Origin: Akkermansia sp.
GTDB lineage: Bacteria; Verrucomicrobiota; Verrucomicrobiia; Verrucomicrobiales; Akkermansiaceae
Length of the DNA stretch: 6,973 nt
Direction: 5' to 3'
NCBI GenBank assembly: GCA_020047775.1
Contig: JAIFNK010000098.1
Coordinates: 1 to 6,973, forward strand
The translations under genes and the position numbers were made by a program. The notes beneath the pieces are model-generated. The model was not told the origin of the DNA. It saw only the letters and a list, made by a program, of their open reading frames with translations, and did no database searches. Shown in pieces: positions 1-6,455 of the stretch (position 1 is its first letter; the number at the start of each line of letters is the position of its first letter).

Positions 1-595
1 AGCACAGGAAAACCGTGATGCCACGCTCCCGCAGCTTGAAAATCAAATCCCGGATCTGCCGCGAGCCGATGGGGTCCACCCCGGCTGTCGGCTCGTCCAG
101 AATCACCAACCGCGGCTCCTGCACCAGTGCCTGGGCGAGGCCGATGCGTTGCAGCATCCCCTTCGAGTAGCCGCCGATCCGCCGGTCGCGGGCACCTTCC
201 AGATCCACCATGGCGAGCAGCTCGCTCACCCGGTCTTCCAGGACTTTTCCCTTCAAGCCGCAGAGTTTGCCGTAAAACCGCAGGGTCTCCGCGCCGCTCA
301 GGTGTTTGTAAAAATAGGGGTTCTCCGGCAGGAAACCGACGTCGTTGCGCGAGTCCACCTTCAGCGAGTCCTTGCCGAAAATCGCGCAGGTGCCGGCGGT
401 CGGAGCGACCAACCCTAGCAGCGCCTTCATCGTCGTCGATTTCCCCGATCCGTTCGGCCCGATCAGTCCGTAAACCTCGCCCGGCATGATCCGGATCGAG
501 ACCCCGTCCACCGCCCGCAACATCTGTTTCTTGAACGACGTCCGGAAGTCCTTGACCAGGTTTTTGATTTCAACAGCGGGAATATTGTCGGCCAT
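1..595 (-). CDS. ABC-2-type transporter ATP-binding protein (3' end cut by window edge)
   Basis: Cytoplasmic ATPase subunit of an ABC exporter or ABC-2-type transporter, hydrolysing ATP to drive a separate membrane permease. The first 198 residues are visible. Walker A is GPNGSGKST at residues 46-54. The Q-loop region reads GFLPENPY at 87-94, with Glu in place of the usual Gln, common in the CcmA/NatA/GldA-like group. The signature is YSKGMLQR at 143-150, where SKGM replaces LSGGQ, also usual in that group. Walker B is LVILDE at 163-168 and the D-loop is AGVD at 171-174. The sequence stops just before the H-loop His, so the C-terminal part and probably the permease gene lie beyond the left edge. 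The ATG at 595 gives a normal N-terminus (MADNIPAVEIKNL); no clear Shine-Dalgarno precedes it. Family assignment is firm; substrate is unknown. Confidence 0.93.
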   Translation of the reverse strand, partial: MADNIPAVEIKNLVKDFRTSFKKQMLRAVDGVSIRIMPGEVYGLIGPNGSGKSTTMKALLGLVAPTAGTCAIFGKDSLKVDSRNDVGFLPENPYFYKHLSGAETLRFYGKLCGLKGKVLEDRVSELLAMVDLEGARDRRIGGYSKGMLQRIGLAQALVQEPRLVILDEPTAGVDPIGSRQIRDLIFKLRERGITVFLC

Positions 596-621
596 CCGTA
601 GAGTGATCTTTGAGCAGCAGC

Positions 622-660
622 GCCCGGCTGGCAACGGACAAATTCGGCAAATTTCCGGGC
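622..660. repeat. compound inverted repeat next to the ABC gene
   Basis: GCCCGG at 622-627 pairs with CCGGGC at 655-660. Directly inside the right arm, AAATT at 640-644 pairs with AATTT at 650-654 around a 5-base loop (CGGCA). The combined stem is 6 plus 5 pairs with a 12-base bulge on the left. It ends exactly where the next palindrome begins at 661. On the minus strand it lies in the probable 5' leader or promoter region of the ABC gene. It has no T-run, so it is not an intrinsic terminator. Confidence 0.4.
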
Positions 661-735
661 CACTAAGGAGGCACCACACTCTTGTGGTGCTGGCGGATAC
701 AAGGGCACGCCACTTCACACCCCAAGTCCTTAGTG
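661..735. repeat. 75-base palindromic element with two inner hairpins (REP/BIME-like)
   Basis: Outer arms CACTAAGGA (661-669) and TCCTTAGTG (727-735) are perfect 9-base inverted repeats. Between them lie a perfect 8-pair hairpin, GCACCACA (671-678) with TGTGGTGC (683-690) around a CTCT loop, and a second 5-pair stem, TGGCG (691-695) with CGCCA (708-712). The fold is a three-way junction. GGAG at 667-670 sits immediately 5' of the first hairpin, resembling the GTAG/GGAG-type tetranucleotide at the foot of REP hairpins recognised by REP-associated transposases. A transposase fossil of that family lies near 3200. The inverted repeats are read directly; the REP assignment is inference from one copy. 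A structured RNA leader is an alternative. Confidence 0.5.
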
Positions 736-739
736 ATGT

Positions 740-766
740 CCTCGCCACGCTGGCGGGCCAGTGAGG
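740..766. repeat. small inverted repeat following the palindromic element
   Basis: CCTC (740-743) pairs with GAGG (763-766), and inside it GCCA (744-747) pairs with TGGC (751-754) around CGC. It is short and could be chance on its own. It extends the run of stem-loops that starts at 622, which is why I list it. Confidence 0.25.
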
Positions 767-1162
767 TGCGCAAAAAACTGTAGGTTGCTTGCAATAAGAG
801 GAGTCTCAGAAGGTATTGGATACGTTCGCCTAAGATTCCGTGAAGGATTCATTTTATTTCTCCATAGGATTATCCCGTTCCCCCACAAGCGCTCCATTTC
901 TTCTTCGGTCAAACCGGGCGGGAACAGCTCTGCTCTGGCTTTTTGGTTTAAGATGCGACGTCCACTTTCGTGATTCAGTCTCGGGTTTTATGATTTTCAT
1001 TTTGTCTGGGATCTTGACTTGGGCTGTCCAGTTCTAGGGGAACCATCAAAGCCCACCTGCCAGAAAACCGCTGACTAATTGAAATTTTGGCAAAGCGACC
1101 CGTAAAGCTACGCTCCAGGCAAATGATTTCTCCTCCAAAACCTCCTGATTCCGCCTCCTTCT

Positions 1163-1200
1163 GGCGTGGTCCTGTGATGTTTCTTACCCGAAACCACGCC
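1163..1200 (+). repeat. hairpin in the leader of the esterase gene
   Basis: GGCGTGGT (1163-1170) and ACCACGCC (1193-1200) form a perfect 8-base-pair stem with a 22-base loop, 66 bases upstream of the preferred ATG at 1267. A GC-rich stem here fits an untranslated leader better than coding sequence and is a minor argument against the longer TTG-started reading frame. No known riboswitch pattern is recognised. Confidence 0.35.
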
Positions 1201-1266
1201 CAAACCTACCCCCCTTTTATTCCATCCGCTTTTCTCCGCCCACCCGTCTGGACCAACGGCCTTTCG

Positions 1267-3111
1267 ATGGCATCCCGCCAGAGCGGATTCTTTGCAAGGA
1301 AAAGTATATTGGCGGCCTTGATTGTCTTTGCTTTGCCATCAGCACTCCTAGCCGTTGACTCCGATAGCGACGGATTGGACGATTCCGTGGAGACCAACAC
1401 CGGGGGTTACGTCTCGACGACCAATACCGGTACAAACCCGAACAACCCTGACACCGACGCCGACGGCGCGGGGGATTGGTATGAAGTCACCGCATCATTC
1501 ACCGACCCGAACAGCAACACCTCGAAACCCAAGATTCCCTATCCGCTGCCCGATCCCGACAGCTCCACCGGTGTCACCAATAGGCCGGTCAAGGTGTATA
1601 TCCTGTCCGGCCAATCCAACATGGTGGGAGATGGACTCGTCACCGGCACGGCACTGGGTACGCTCGATACGATTACGAAGCAGCAAAACAAGTTTCCGAA
1701 TTTGCTCGATGGCAGCAACGGCTGGACGAAGCGCAACGACGTGCTCTACCGGGGATTGATCACCGATTTCTGGACCGGTGACGGCAAGTTGACCGTGGCG
1801 GACGCGGGCGGCACGATCGGTCCGGAATTCGGCTTTGGCCATGTCATGGGCTACTGCCACGATGAACCTGTGCTACTGATCAAGTCGTCCCAAGGCAACC
1901 GCGCATTGGGCTGGGACTACCGTCCGCCGGGCAGTCCGCGTTTTGATTACACCGACGGCTACACCTATGCCGCATACGGGGAGGGCCCCGCCGAACGGTG
2001 GTTAACCGGCACTGCCGTCCCAACGCCGGGAGGGTGGTATGCTGGCAAGCAATTTGATGACTGCTTCCTCAATGAGGCTGATATGGGACCTGCCGTATGG
2101 ACAACAGAGGTCAGCTACCCTGTGAATTGTCAGGTGCGCCGTAACGGGGTGACCTACCTGAGCAAATCCGCCCATACATCCACTACGGATACGGAGCCGG
2201 GAGTCGGCACGCAATGGACCACTTACTGGAGCGTCTATTCGATTACCAACGTGGTGGACATTCTCGATAACTTTGCCACCTACTATCCATCGTGGTCCGC
2301 CCAAGGTTTCGTGATCGCTGGCTTCGTATGGTGGCAAGGAAATCGAGACTTTGCTGCCGGGACGAACTTCAGGCCGCCTTATCCCATGAACTACGAGGCC
2401 AACATGGTCCAATTCATCAAGCAACTGCGTGGCTACTACGCCACTCGCTATCCAGGCAAGTGTTCCACCACCACGCCCTTCGTTCTGGCCACAGGTTGCG
2501 GAGATCCTCAGACATCAGGCAATGGGCTGATAGTCGCCAATGCGCAGTTGGCTGTCAGCGATCCGGCCAAGCACCCGGAGTTCGCCGGCAATGTCAAAAC
2601 CATGGATACCCGCAACTATTGGCGCGAGCGATCCGTATCCCCAGCCAACGCTACCTCTCACTACCACCGCAACGCGGAGACTTACATGCTCACGGGCGAC
2701 GCCCTCGGCCGCGGCATGATCGACTTGGAGGCAAGCGCTAGCTACGCTTCGTGGCAATCCACCAACAGCACCACCGGCGCGCTCGACCAAGATCATGACA
2801 ACGACGGTGTGGCCAACGGCATCGAATGGTTCCTGAACGGTCCCAGCATTTCTCCCGGCTTCACCACGCTGCCCGGCGTGACCGGCACCGGCAGTGCCTT
2901 CAGCATCACCTGGAACAAGGATGCCACTTACATCGGAAGCTACGGTGCCGGTTTCGTCATCGAAACCTCCGAGACGCTCACCGGCATTTGGACGCCCGAG
3001 GCGCTCGCACCAAACGGTGCAGTAACCATCACTGGCAACAACGTGACCTACACCTTCCCGTCCCTCCCCAGCACCCGTAAATTCGCCCGTCTCAAGGTGA
3101 TAGGACCGTAA
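1267..3111 (+). CDS. secreted SASA-type carbohydrate acetylesterase with TSP3-like repeats and inserted binding module
   Basis: Predicted exported 614-residue esterase of the sialate O-acetylesterase/CE6-like (SASA, SGNH-fold) family, likely removing acetyl groups from polysaccharide. Residues 1-29 are a Sec signal peptide ending SALLA. Calcium-type Asp repeats of thrombospondin-3 style follow at 31-39 (DSDSDGLDD) and 62-70 (DTDADGAGD). The hydrolase begins about 98: GQSNM with nucleophile Ser117, then IKSSQGN, WWQGNRD at 355-361, and SHYHRN at 464-469, where His465 or His467 is the probable catalytic His. Residues about 274-325 look like an inserted CBM5/12-like module (W278, EPGVG 310-314, W321). 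Another Asp repeat (DHDNDGVANG) starts at 509, followed by a beta-rich C-terminal domain. The frame is open from 1075 with a possible TTG at 1087 and an ATG at 1123, but ATG 1267 begins the signal peptide directly. No clear Shine-Dalgarno. Exact substrate is unknown. Confidence 0.85.
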   Translation: MASRQSGFFARKSILAALIVFALPSALLAVDSDSDGLDDSVETNTGGYVSTTNTGTNPNNPDTDADGAGDWYEVTASFTDPNSNTSKPKIPYPLPDPDSSTGVTNRPVKVYILSGQSNMVGDGLVTGTALGTLDTITKQQNKFPNLLDGSNGWTKRNDVLYRGLITDFWTGDGKLTVADAGGTIGPEFGFGHVMGYCHDEPVLLIKSSQGNRALGWDYRPPGSPRFDYTDGYTYAAYGEGPAERWLTGTAVPTPGGWYAGKQFDDCFLNEADMGPAVWTTEVSYPVNCQVRRNGVTYLSKSAHTSTTDTEPGVGTQWTTYWSVYSITNVVDILDNFATYYPSWSAQGFVIAGFVWWQGNRDFAAGTNFRPPYPMNYEANMVQFIKQLRGYYATRYPGKCSTTTPFVLATGCGDPQTSGNGLIVANAQLAVSDPAKHPEFAGNVKTMDTRNYWRERSVSPANATSHYHRNAETYMLTGDALGRGMIDLEASASYASWQSTNSTTGALDQDHDNDGVANGIEWFLNGPSISPGFTTLPGVTGTGSAFSITWNKDATYIGSYGAGFVIETSETLTGIWTPEALAPNGAVTITGNNVTYTFPSLPSTRKFARLKVIGP

Positions 3112-3138
3112 ACGGGGTCAGGCCAAAACGGGATACCA
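3112..3138. other. short convergent gap between esterase and transposase fossil
   Basis: Esterase and bioF transcripts converge here. I see no stem followed by a T-run in either direction, so neither gene has an obvious intrinsic terminator. GGGGTCAGGCC begins 3 bases after the esterase stop; it resembles sequence I associate with the edges of Y1 transposase insertions, but that is recollection only. Confidence 0.3.
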
Positions 3139-3270
3139 GTCCGCTCAAAGAAGGAGAAATTCCGGACTCTGATGCGGATGCAGGAGAATTTCACGGGGTG
3201 TCGGGTGCTGTCCTATTGCCTGATGGACAACCACTTCTATCTGATGGAGGTTCCGCCGATGGAGGAGAAA
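3139..3270 (+). pseudogene. REP-associated tyrosine transposase (Y1, IS200-like) fossil
   Basis: Without any start codon in context, the plus frame encodes a fragment of about 40 residues, from KKEKFRTLMRMQENF through TGCRVLSYC and LMDNHFY to MEVPPM. This matches the core of REP-associated transposases, where the segment normally reads GCRVLSYC(V/I)MSNHFHLLLEVP. Intact proteins are several times longer; the N-terminal part and the catalytic Tyr region are missing. The HUH metal-binding motif is damaged: HFH has become HFY (codons 3232-3240), and one residue is lost between the motif and EVP. The sequence past about 3270 is antisense bioF, so the fossil was truncated there. The family comparison is from memory of the consensus. 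The fragment cannot be functional. Confidence 0.72.
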
Positions 3271-4379
3271 TGGCCCAAGGCGAGCACGGCTTCCGGAGGA
3301 TGGACGGCGGACAGGCTGATCCGGAGCCGGGCGGTGCCGCGGGGAACGGTGGGATAGCGGATGGCGGGCACCAGGAAGCCAGCTTGCTCAAGTGCCGAGG
3401 CGGCGGCGAGGGCGGCCTCATTGCTGCCTAGCACCTTGGGAATGACGGGAGTGGATTGATGAGAAAGGCGGGCGATGTTTTCCTGGAGTTTCGCCCGGAG
3501 GGCCTTGCCCTCGGCGGAGCGGATGAGGGCGAGCGAGGTGATGGCGGCGTGGGCCAGCGCGGGCGGGGGAGCGGTGGAGTAAATGAACGAGCGGGCGCGG
3601 TTGGTGAGCAGGGCGATCCAGTCGCGCGAGGCGGCGAGGTAACCGCCGGACAGCCCGGCGGCTTTGCTGAGGGTGCCCATTTGGAAGGTGATGCGCTGCT
3701 GGAGATTTTCCTGCTCGGCGAGGCCCATGCCGTGCTCGCCGAGGACGCCGAATCCGTGGGCTTCGTCGAGAAGCAGCAGGGCGTCGTGCGCTTCCGTTAG
3801 CCCGACGATTTCGCGCAGCGGGCAGAGGTCGCCATCCATGCTGAAGACCGATTCGGTGGCGACGAGGATGCGGGCGGCGGGATGTTTTTCACGGGTGGAA
3901 ACCAGCAGGCGCTCCAGTTTGACAAGATCATTGTGGGGAAACACCCGGAGGGTCGCGCCGGATAGGCGGGAGGCATCGACGAGGCAGGCGTGGGAAAGTT
4001 TGTCGAGGAACACAAAATCCGCGGTGCCGACGACGGCGGGAATCACACCGAGCGCGGTGGCGAAGCCGGAGGAGAAGGTGAGCGCCGCTTCGGTCTGCTT
4101 CGCGGCGGCAAGGGCGTTCTCCAACAGTTGGTGCGGCGGAAGGGTGCCACAGACGAGCCGGGATGCGGCGGAACCCGCGCCGAACCGCTGGATTCCCTCG
4201 ACCAAGGCCGCCTCGATTTCCGGATGCCGGGCGAGACCGAGGTAATCGTTAGACGCGAAATTCCAGAGCGTCTTTCCATCGCGGACGACTTGGGGACCGG
4301 TCGGGGAGTCGAGCGGGCGTTGGCTGCGCAGCAGTCCCTCGGCGGCGAGCTGGCGGAGAGACTCGGCGGGGCTGGGCAT
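3237..4379 (-). CDS. bioF: 8-amino-7-oxononanoate synthase (biotin biosynthesis)
   Basis: PLP-dependent cytoplasmic enzyme condensing pimeloyl-ACP (or pimeloyl-CoA) with L-alanine to 8-amino-7-oxononanoate, the first committed step of biotin ring assembly. It has 380 residues, against about 384 for E. coli BioF. Visible landmarks are NDYLGLA (44-50), FGAGSAASR (66-74), FSSGF (102-106), LSHACLVDAS (128-137) with the PLP-stacking His130, DEAHGFG (205-211) with Asp205 and His208, and GTLSKAAGLSGGY (235-247) with the Schiff-base Lys239. The ATG at 4379 lies 19 bases after the carboxypeptidase stop, so co-transcription is likely. The last 10 or so residues (HFSSIGGTSIR) are unlike the family and are encoded on the antisense strand of the transposase fossil. 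The related alpha-oxoamine synthases Kbl and serine palmitoyltransferase are alternatives, but length and motifs favour BioF. Confidence 0.88.
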   Translation of the reverse strand: MPSPAESLRQLAAEGLLRSQRPLDSPTGPQVVRDGKTLWNFASNDYLGLARHPEIEAALVEGIQRFGAGSAASRLVCGTLPPHQLLENALAAAKQTEAALTFSSGFATALGVIPAVVGTADFVFLDKLSHACLVDASRLSGATLRVFPHNDLVKLERLLVSTREKHPAARILVATESVFSMDGDLCPLREIVGLTEAHDALLLLDEAHGFGVLGEHGMGLAEQENLQQRITFQMGTLSKAAGLSGGYLAASRDWIALLTNRARSFIYSTAPPPALAHAAITSLALIRSAEGKALRAKLQENIARLSHQSTPVIPKVLGSNEAALAAASALEQAGFLVPAIRYPTVPRGTARLRISLSAVHPPEAVLALGHFSSIGGTSIR

Positions 4380-4398
4380 CAGGTCTCGGGGAGGCCGG

Positions 4399-5310
4399 TT
4401 AGGATCCGGAGACCGGGCGTTCGAGCGCCCAGGCCAGCAGTTTGCTGGAGTCTTTCCAGACGTTCGGGGTGTTGGATTTCAACACGACCACGATGACGGA
4501 CCGTCCGTTGAGCGAACCACTGCAAACGAGGCAGCGGCCGGCCGCATTGGTGGTGCCGGTTTTCAAGCCGTCGCAGTAGGGGACGGTTTTCAGCAGTTTG
4601 TTGGTGTTTTCAATGAACCGGGTGCGGCCGTCGTTGAAGCGGAAGGTAAAGCCCTTGGTGGCGGTGAATGAGCGGATCAGCGGACTGCGGTAAGCGGCGC
4701 GCGCGGCGATGGCCATGTCGCGGGCGGTCGAGTATTGGCCGGCCTGGGGTAGTCCGTTCGGGTTGATGAAATTCGAGTTCCTCATGCCGAGCGAGGCGGC
4801 TTTTTGGTTCATCAGGGCGGCGAAGGATTCCTGACTGCCGCCGACATCGCGGGCGAGGGCGCGGGCGACGTCGTTGGCGCTTTTCACCATGAGCACCTTG
4901 GTCAGTTCGCGGCGCGGATAGATTTCACCCGCCTTGAGGTTGAGATTGGTCGGCTCGCAGGCTCCGTCAACCGCCTGGATGGTGACGGGTTTGTCGATGT
5001 TTCCGGCGTCGAGCACGCAGAGGGCGGTGACGATTTTCTGGGTGCTGGCAACGGCGCGTGGCAGGTCGGCGTTCTTGGCGTAGAGCACCCGGCCACTGAC
5101 GACGTCGATGACGATGGCGCTTTCCGCCGCGACGGGTGGCGGGGCCTTGGGAGGAATGGCGGCGACGCGGACCGGTTGGTCACCCACGACGGGTTGCGCG
5201 GACTGGACGCGGGCCGGTTGGGCGCGCGGTGGTGGATTTCCGCCGCAGGAGGTGATCAGCGCTGCCGTAAAGACGAGGGCCAGAAGGTGAACACAAGACA
5301 ACCGTGACAT
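4399..5310 (-). CDS. lipoprotein D-alanyl-D-alanine carboxypeptidase (peptidase S11, penicillin-binding)
   Basis: Serine DD-carboxypeptidase that trims the terminal D-Ala of peptidoglycan stem peptides, acting outside the inner membrane. The 303-residue product starts with a lipoprotein signal (lipobox ITSC, Cys22, then Gly-Gly) and a Pro/Ala-rich linker to about residue 62. The S11 domain follows with all three active-site motifs: SxxK as STQK at 89-92, SxN as SAN at 144-146, and KTG at 250-252. It stops soon after the catalytic domain, so the C-terminal beta domain and amphipathic membrane anchor of PBP5/DacA are absent; lipid attachment probably replaces the anchor. The frame is open further upstream to 5784, but that extension overlaps the neighbouring lipoprotein gene and lacks a signal, so ATG 5310 is chosen. 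An endopeptidase role like PBP7 is also possible. Confidence 0.9.
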   Translation of the reverse strand: MSRLSCVHLLALVFTAALITSCGGNPPPRAQPARVQSAQPVVGDQPVRVAAIPPKAPPPVAAESAIVIDVVSGRVLYAKNADLPRAVASTQKIVTALCVLDAGNIDKPVTIQAVDGACEPTNLNLKAGEIYPRRELTKVLMVKSANDVARALARDVGGSQESFAALMNQKAASLGMRNSNFINPNGLPQAGQYSTARDMAIAARAAYRSPLIRSFTATKGFTFRFNDGRTRFIENTNKLLKTVPYCDGLKTGTTNAAGRCLVCSGSLNGRSVIVVVLKSNTPNVWKDSSKLLAWALERPVSGS

Positions 5311-5378
5311 GTGGCGATTCTCGTCTCGTGAACCCGCCCGATCAAGCCGGGAATGAGGGGATTGGAGGAATGTCAACT

Positions 5379-5753
5379 TCACGGGGTTTTCGGTGGAAGC
5401 AGGCTGCCGTCCATTTCGCCGCCGGGTTCCGGCAGGCTGGGCTCCATGAAATTCACGGGTCCACCGAAGAACCAGAATCCGCGTTTGCGGGTGTTTTCGT
5501 AGGCGAGCGCCCGTTCTTGGCCGGTCGGGAGTTTTTTCAAGTCCTTTTCCCGGACTTCGACGACCTTGACGCCCGGCGGATTGATTTTGTCGATCGCCAT
5601 GGTGGAGAGTTGGGCGACCTTGGAGGTGGTGGCTGTCGTTGTTTCCCGCACGAATGCCAAGGATCCCGTGCCGACCTTGCTGACCGTGGCGCAGGAGACG
5701 ACTCCAAATGCAACCGCGAGTAAGGGGAAAAGGATGGCCCGGGAGGGTTTCAT
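5379..5753 (-). CDS. small lipoprotein of unknown function
   Basis: A 124-residue protein I do not recognise. It opens with a positively charged start (MKPSR), a hydrophobic stretch (ILFPLLAVAFGVV) and a lipobox VVSC with Cys21, so it should be lipidated and held on a membrane facing the periplasm. The mature part is rich in Thr, Ser and Val to about residue 50, then charged (VEVREKDLKK, about 66-75), then GFWFFGG near 92-98 and a Pro-rich end. No catalytic motif or transmembrane segment is seen beyond the signal. It lies 87 bases after hisH and 68 bases before the carboxypeptidase lipoprotein. That proximity suggests a shared envelope role or merely co-transcription. The lipobox in frame with the ATG supports it being real. 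Confidence 0.75.
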   Translation of the reverse strand: MKPSRAILFPLLAVAFGVVSCATVSKVGTGSLAFVRETTTATTSKVAQLSTMAIDKINPPGVKVVEVREKDLKKLPTGQERALAYENTRKRGFWFFGGPVNFMEPSLPEPGGEMDGSLLPPKTP

Positions 5754-5840
5754 AAATAGCGAAGACAGACCGGCATGCTATCATGTCGCAGCCTGCTGTC
5801 CAATTTTCCTTTCAGGTGGGAAACGATCGTGGACGCAGGA

Positions 5841-6455
5841 TCAGATTCCAAGAAAGTTGCGGATGAGGCGCAGGCCGGCATCCTGGCTTTTTTCCGGGTG
5901 GAACTGGCAGGCGAAGAGGTTTCCCGACTCGACGGCGCCGGCGAATTTCTGGGTGCCGTGGGTGGTTTCCGCCACGACGGGCGCGGGGTCGAGCGGCTCC
6001 GGGAAATACGAGTGGATGTAGTAAAAATACGGATCCGCGCCGAGGTTCTGCCAGACGCGGGTGTCGCCGCGGGTGGCGGTGGCGGAGTTCCAGCCCATGT
6101 GCGGGATTTTCAGGCCCGGCTCGTGCTGGAAGCGGCGCACGGTGCCGGGCAGGATGCCGAGGCCGGCGGTTTCCGGGGACTCCTCGCTGCTTTCAAAAAG
6201 GATCTGATAGCCAACGCAGATCCCGAAGTAAGGGCGGTCCTCGGCGATCCAGTTCTTGAGAAATGGGGCGAGGCCGCGTTTTTCGAGGCGCTGCATGGTG
6301 TCGCCGAACTCGCCTTGGCCGGGCAGCAGCAGGTGGGTGCTGTCGCCGATTTCGTCCGGGCTGGCGATGATGACGGGATTCTGGCCGAGCGCGCGCAGGG
6401 CGTTGGCGACGCTGCGCAGATTGCCGCCGCCGTAGTCGATGATGCCGGTTTTCAC
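5841..6455 (-). CDS. hisH: imidazole glycerol phosphate synthase, glutamine amidotransferase subunit
   Basis: Cytoplasmic class I glutaminase that releases ammonia from glutamine and channels it to HisF, which makes imidazole glycerol phosphate and AICAR in histidine biosynthesis. The 204-residue length is normal. The start is [16 protein letters not shown], typical of HisH. The triad is Cys80 in GICVGYQ (family usually GICLGMQ), His186 and Glu188 in FHPEKS. IPHMGWN (117-123) and YFYYIHSY (143-150) are further family landmarks. The oxyanion-strand segment reads PGQGEFG (45-51) rather than the common PGVG. Translation starts at GTG, whose bases overlap the hisB stop in the sequence GTGA, so the two are translationally coupled. 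The hisF partner is not in this window. Confidence 0.95.
   Translation of the reverse strand: MKTGIIDYGGGNLRSVANALRALGQNPVIIASPDEIGDSTHLLLPGQGEFGDTMQRLEKRGLAPFLKNWIAEDRPYFGICVGYQILFESSEESPETAGLGILPGTVRRFQHEPGLKIPHMGWNSATATRGDTRVWQNLGADPYFYYIHSYFPEPLDPAPVVAETTHGTQKFAGAVESGNLFACQFHPEKSQDAGLRLIRNFLGI

Larger units (their letters stand above)
596..1266. other. divergent intergenic region without a convincing gene
   Basis: This gap of about 670 bases separates the minus-strand ABC gene from the plus-strand esterase. It has three parts. Positions 622-766 carry several inverted repeats (listed separately). About 780-1040 is visibly AT-richer than the flanking genes. Its only open frames are short, including a minus-strand stretch ending at 730 that contains LTEEEMERLWGNG and an overlapping minus-strand frame containing VPARFDRRRNGALVGE. 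Neither has a recognisable family, so they may be decayed coding sequence or repeats. From 1075 to 1266 the esterase reading frame is open but does not look like protein (many Pro, no domain), and I treat it as leader. I found no well-formed sigma-70 promoter, tRNA or terminator here. Confidence 0.6.

Noticed and set aside
1079..1108. TTGAAA at 1079-1084 with TAAAGC at 1103-1108 as an esterase promoter
   Set aside because: The spacer is 18 bases but the -10 matches only three of six consensus positions; too weak to call.
1355..1860. Overlapping open frames on both strands within the esterase
   Set aside because: These are shadow frames of the esterase; it carries signal peptide, catalytic motifs and repeats in its own frame, and the others show none.
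3990..4496. Plus-strand open frame opposite bioF (also 3664-4245)
   Set aside because: Both are antisense shadows of bioF with repetitive Arg/Gly/Glu composition and no domain.
5348..5376. TTGACA on the minus strand (plus-strand TGTCAA, 5371-5376) as a promoter for the carboxypeptidase gene
   Set aside because: At 17-base spacing the -10 position reads TTCCCG, and no TATAAT-like hexamer is found at nearby spacings.
5311..5784. N-terminal extension of the carboxypeptidase frame up to an ATG at 5784
   Set aside because: It overlaps the small lipoprotein gene in another frame, looks like shadow sequence, and would bury the lipoprotein signal that starts at 5310.
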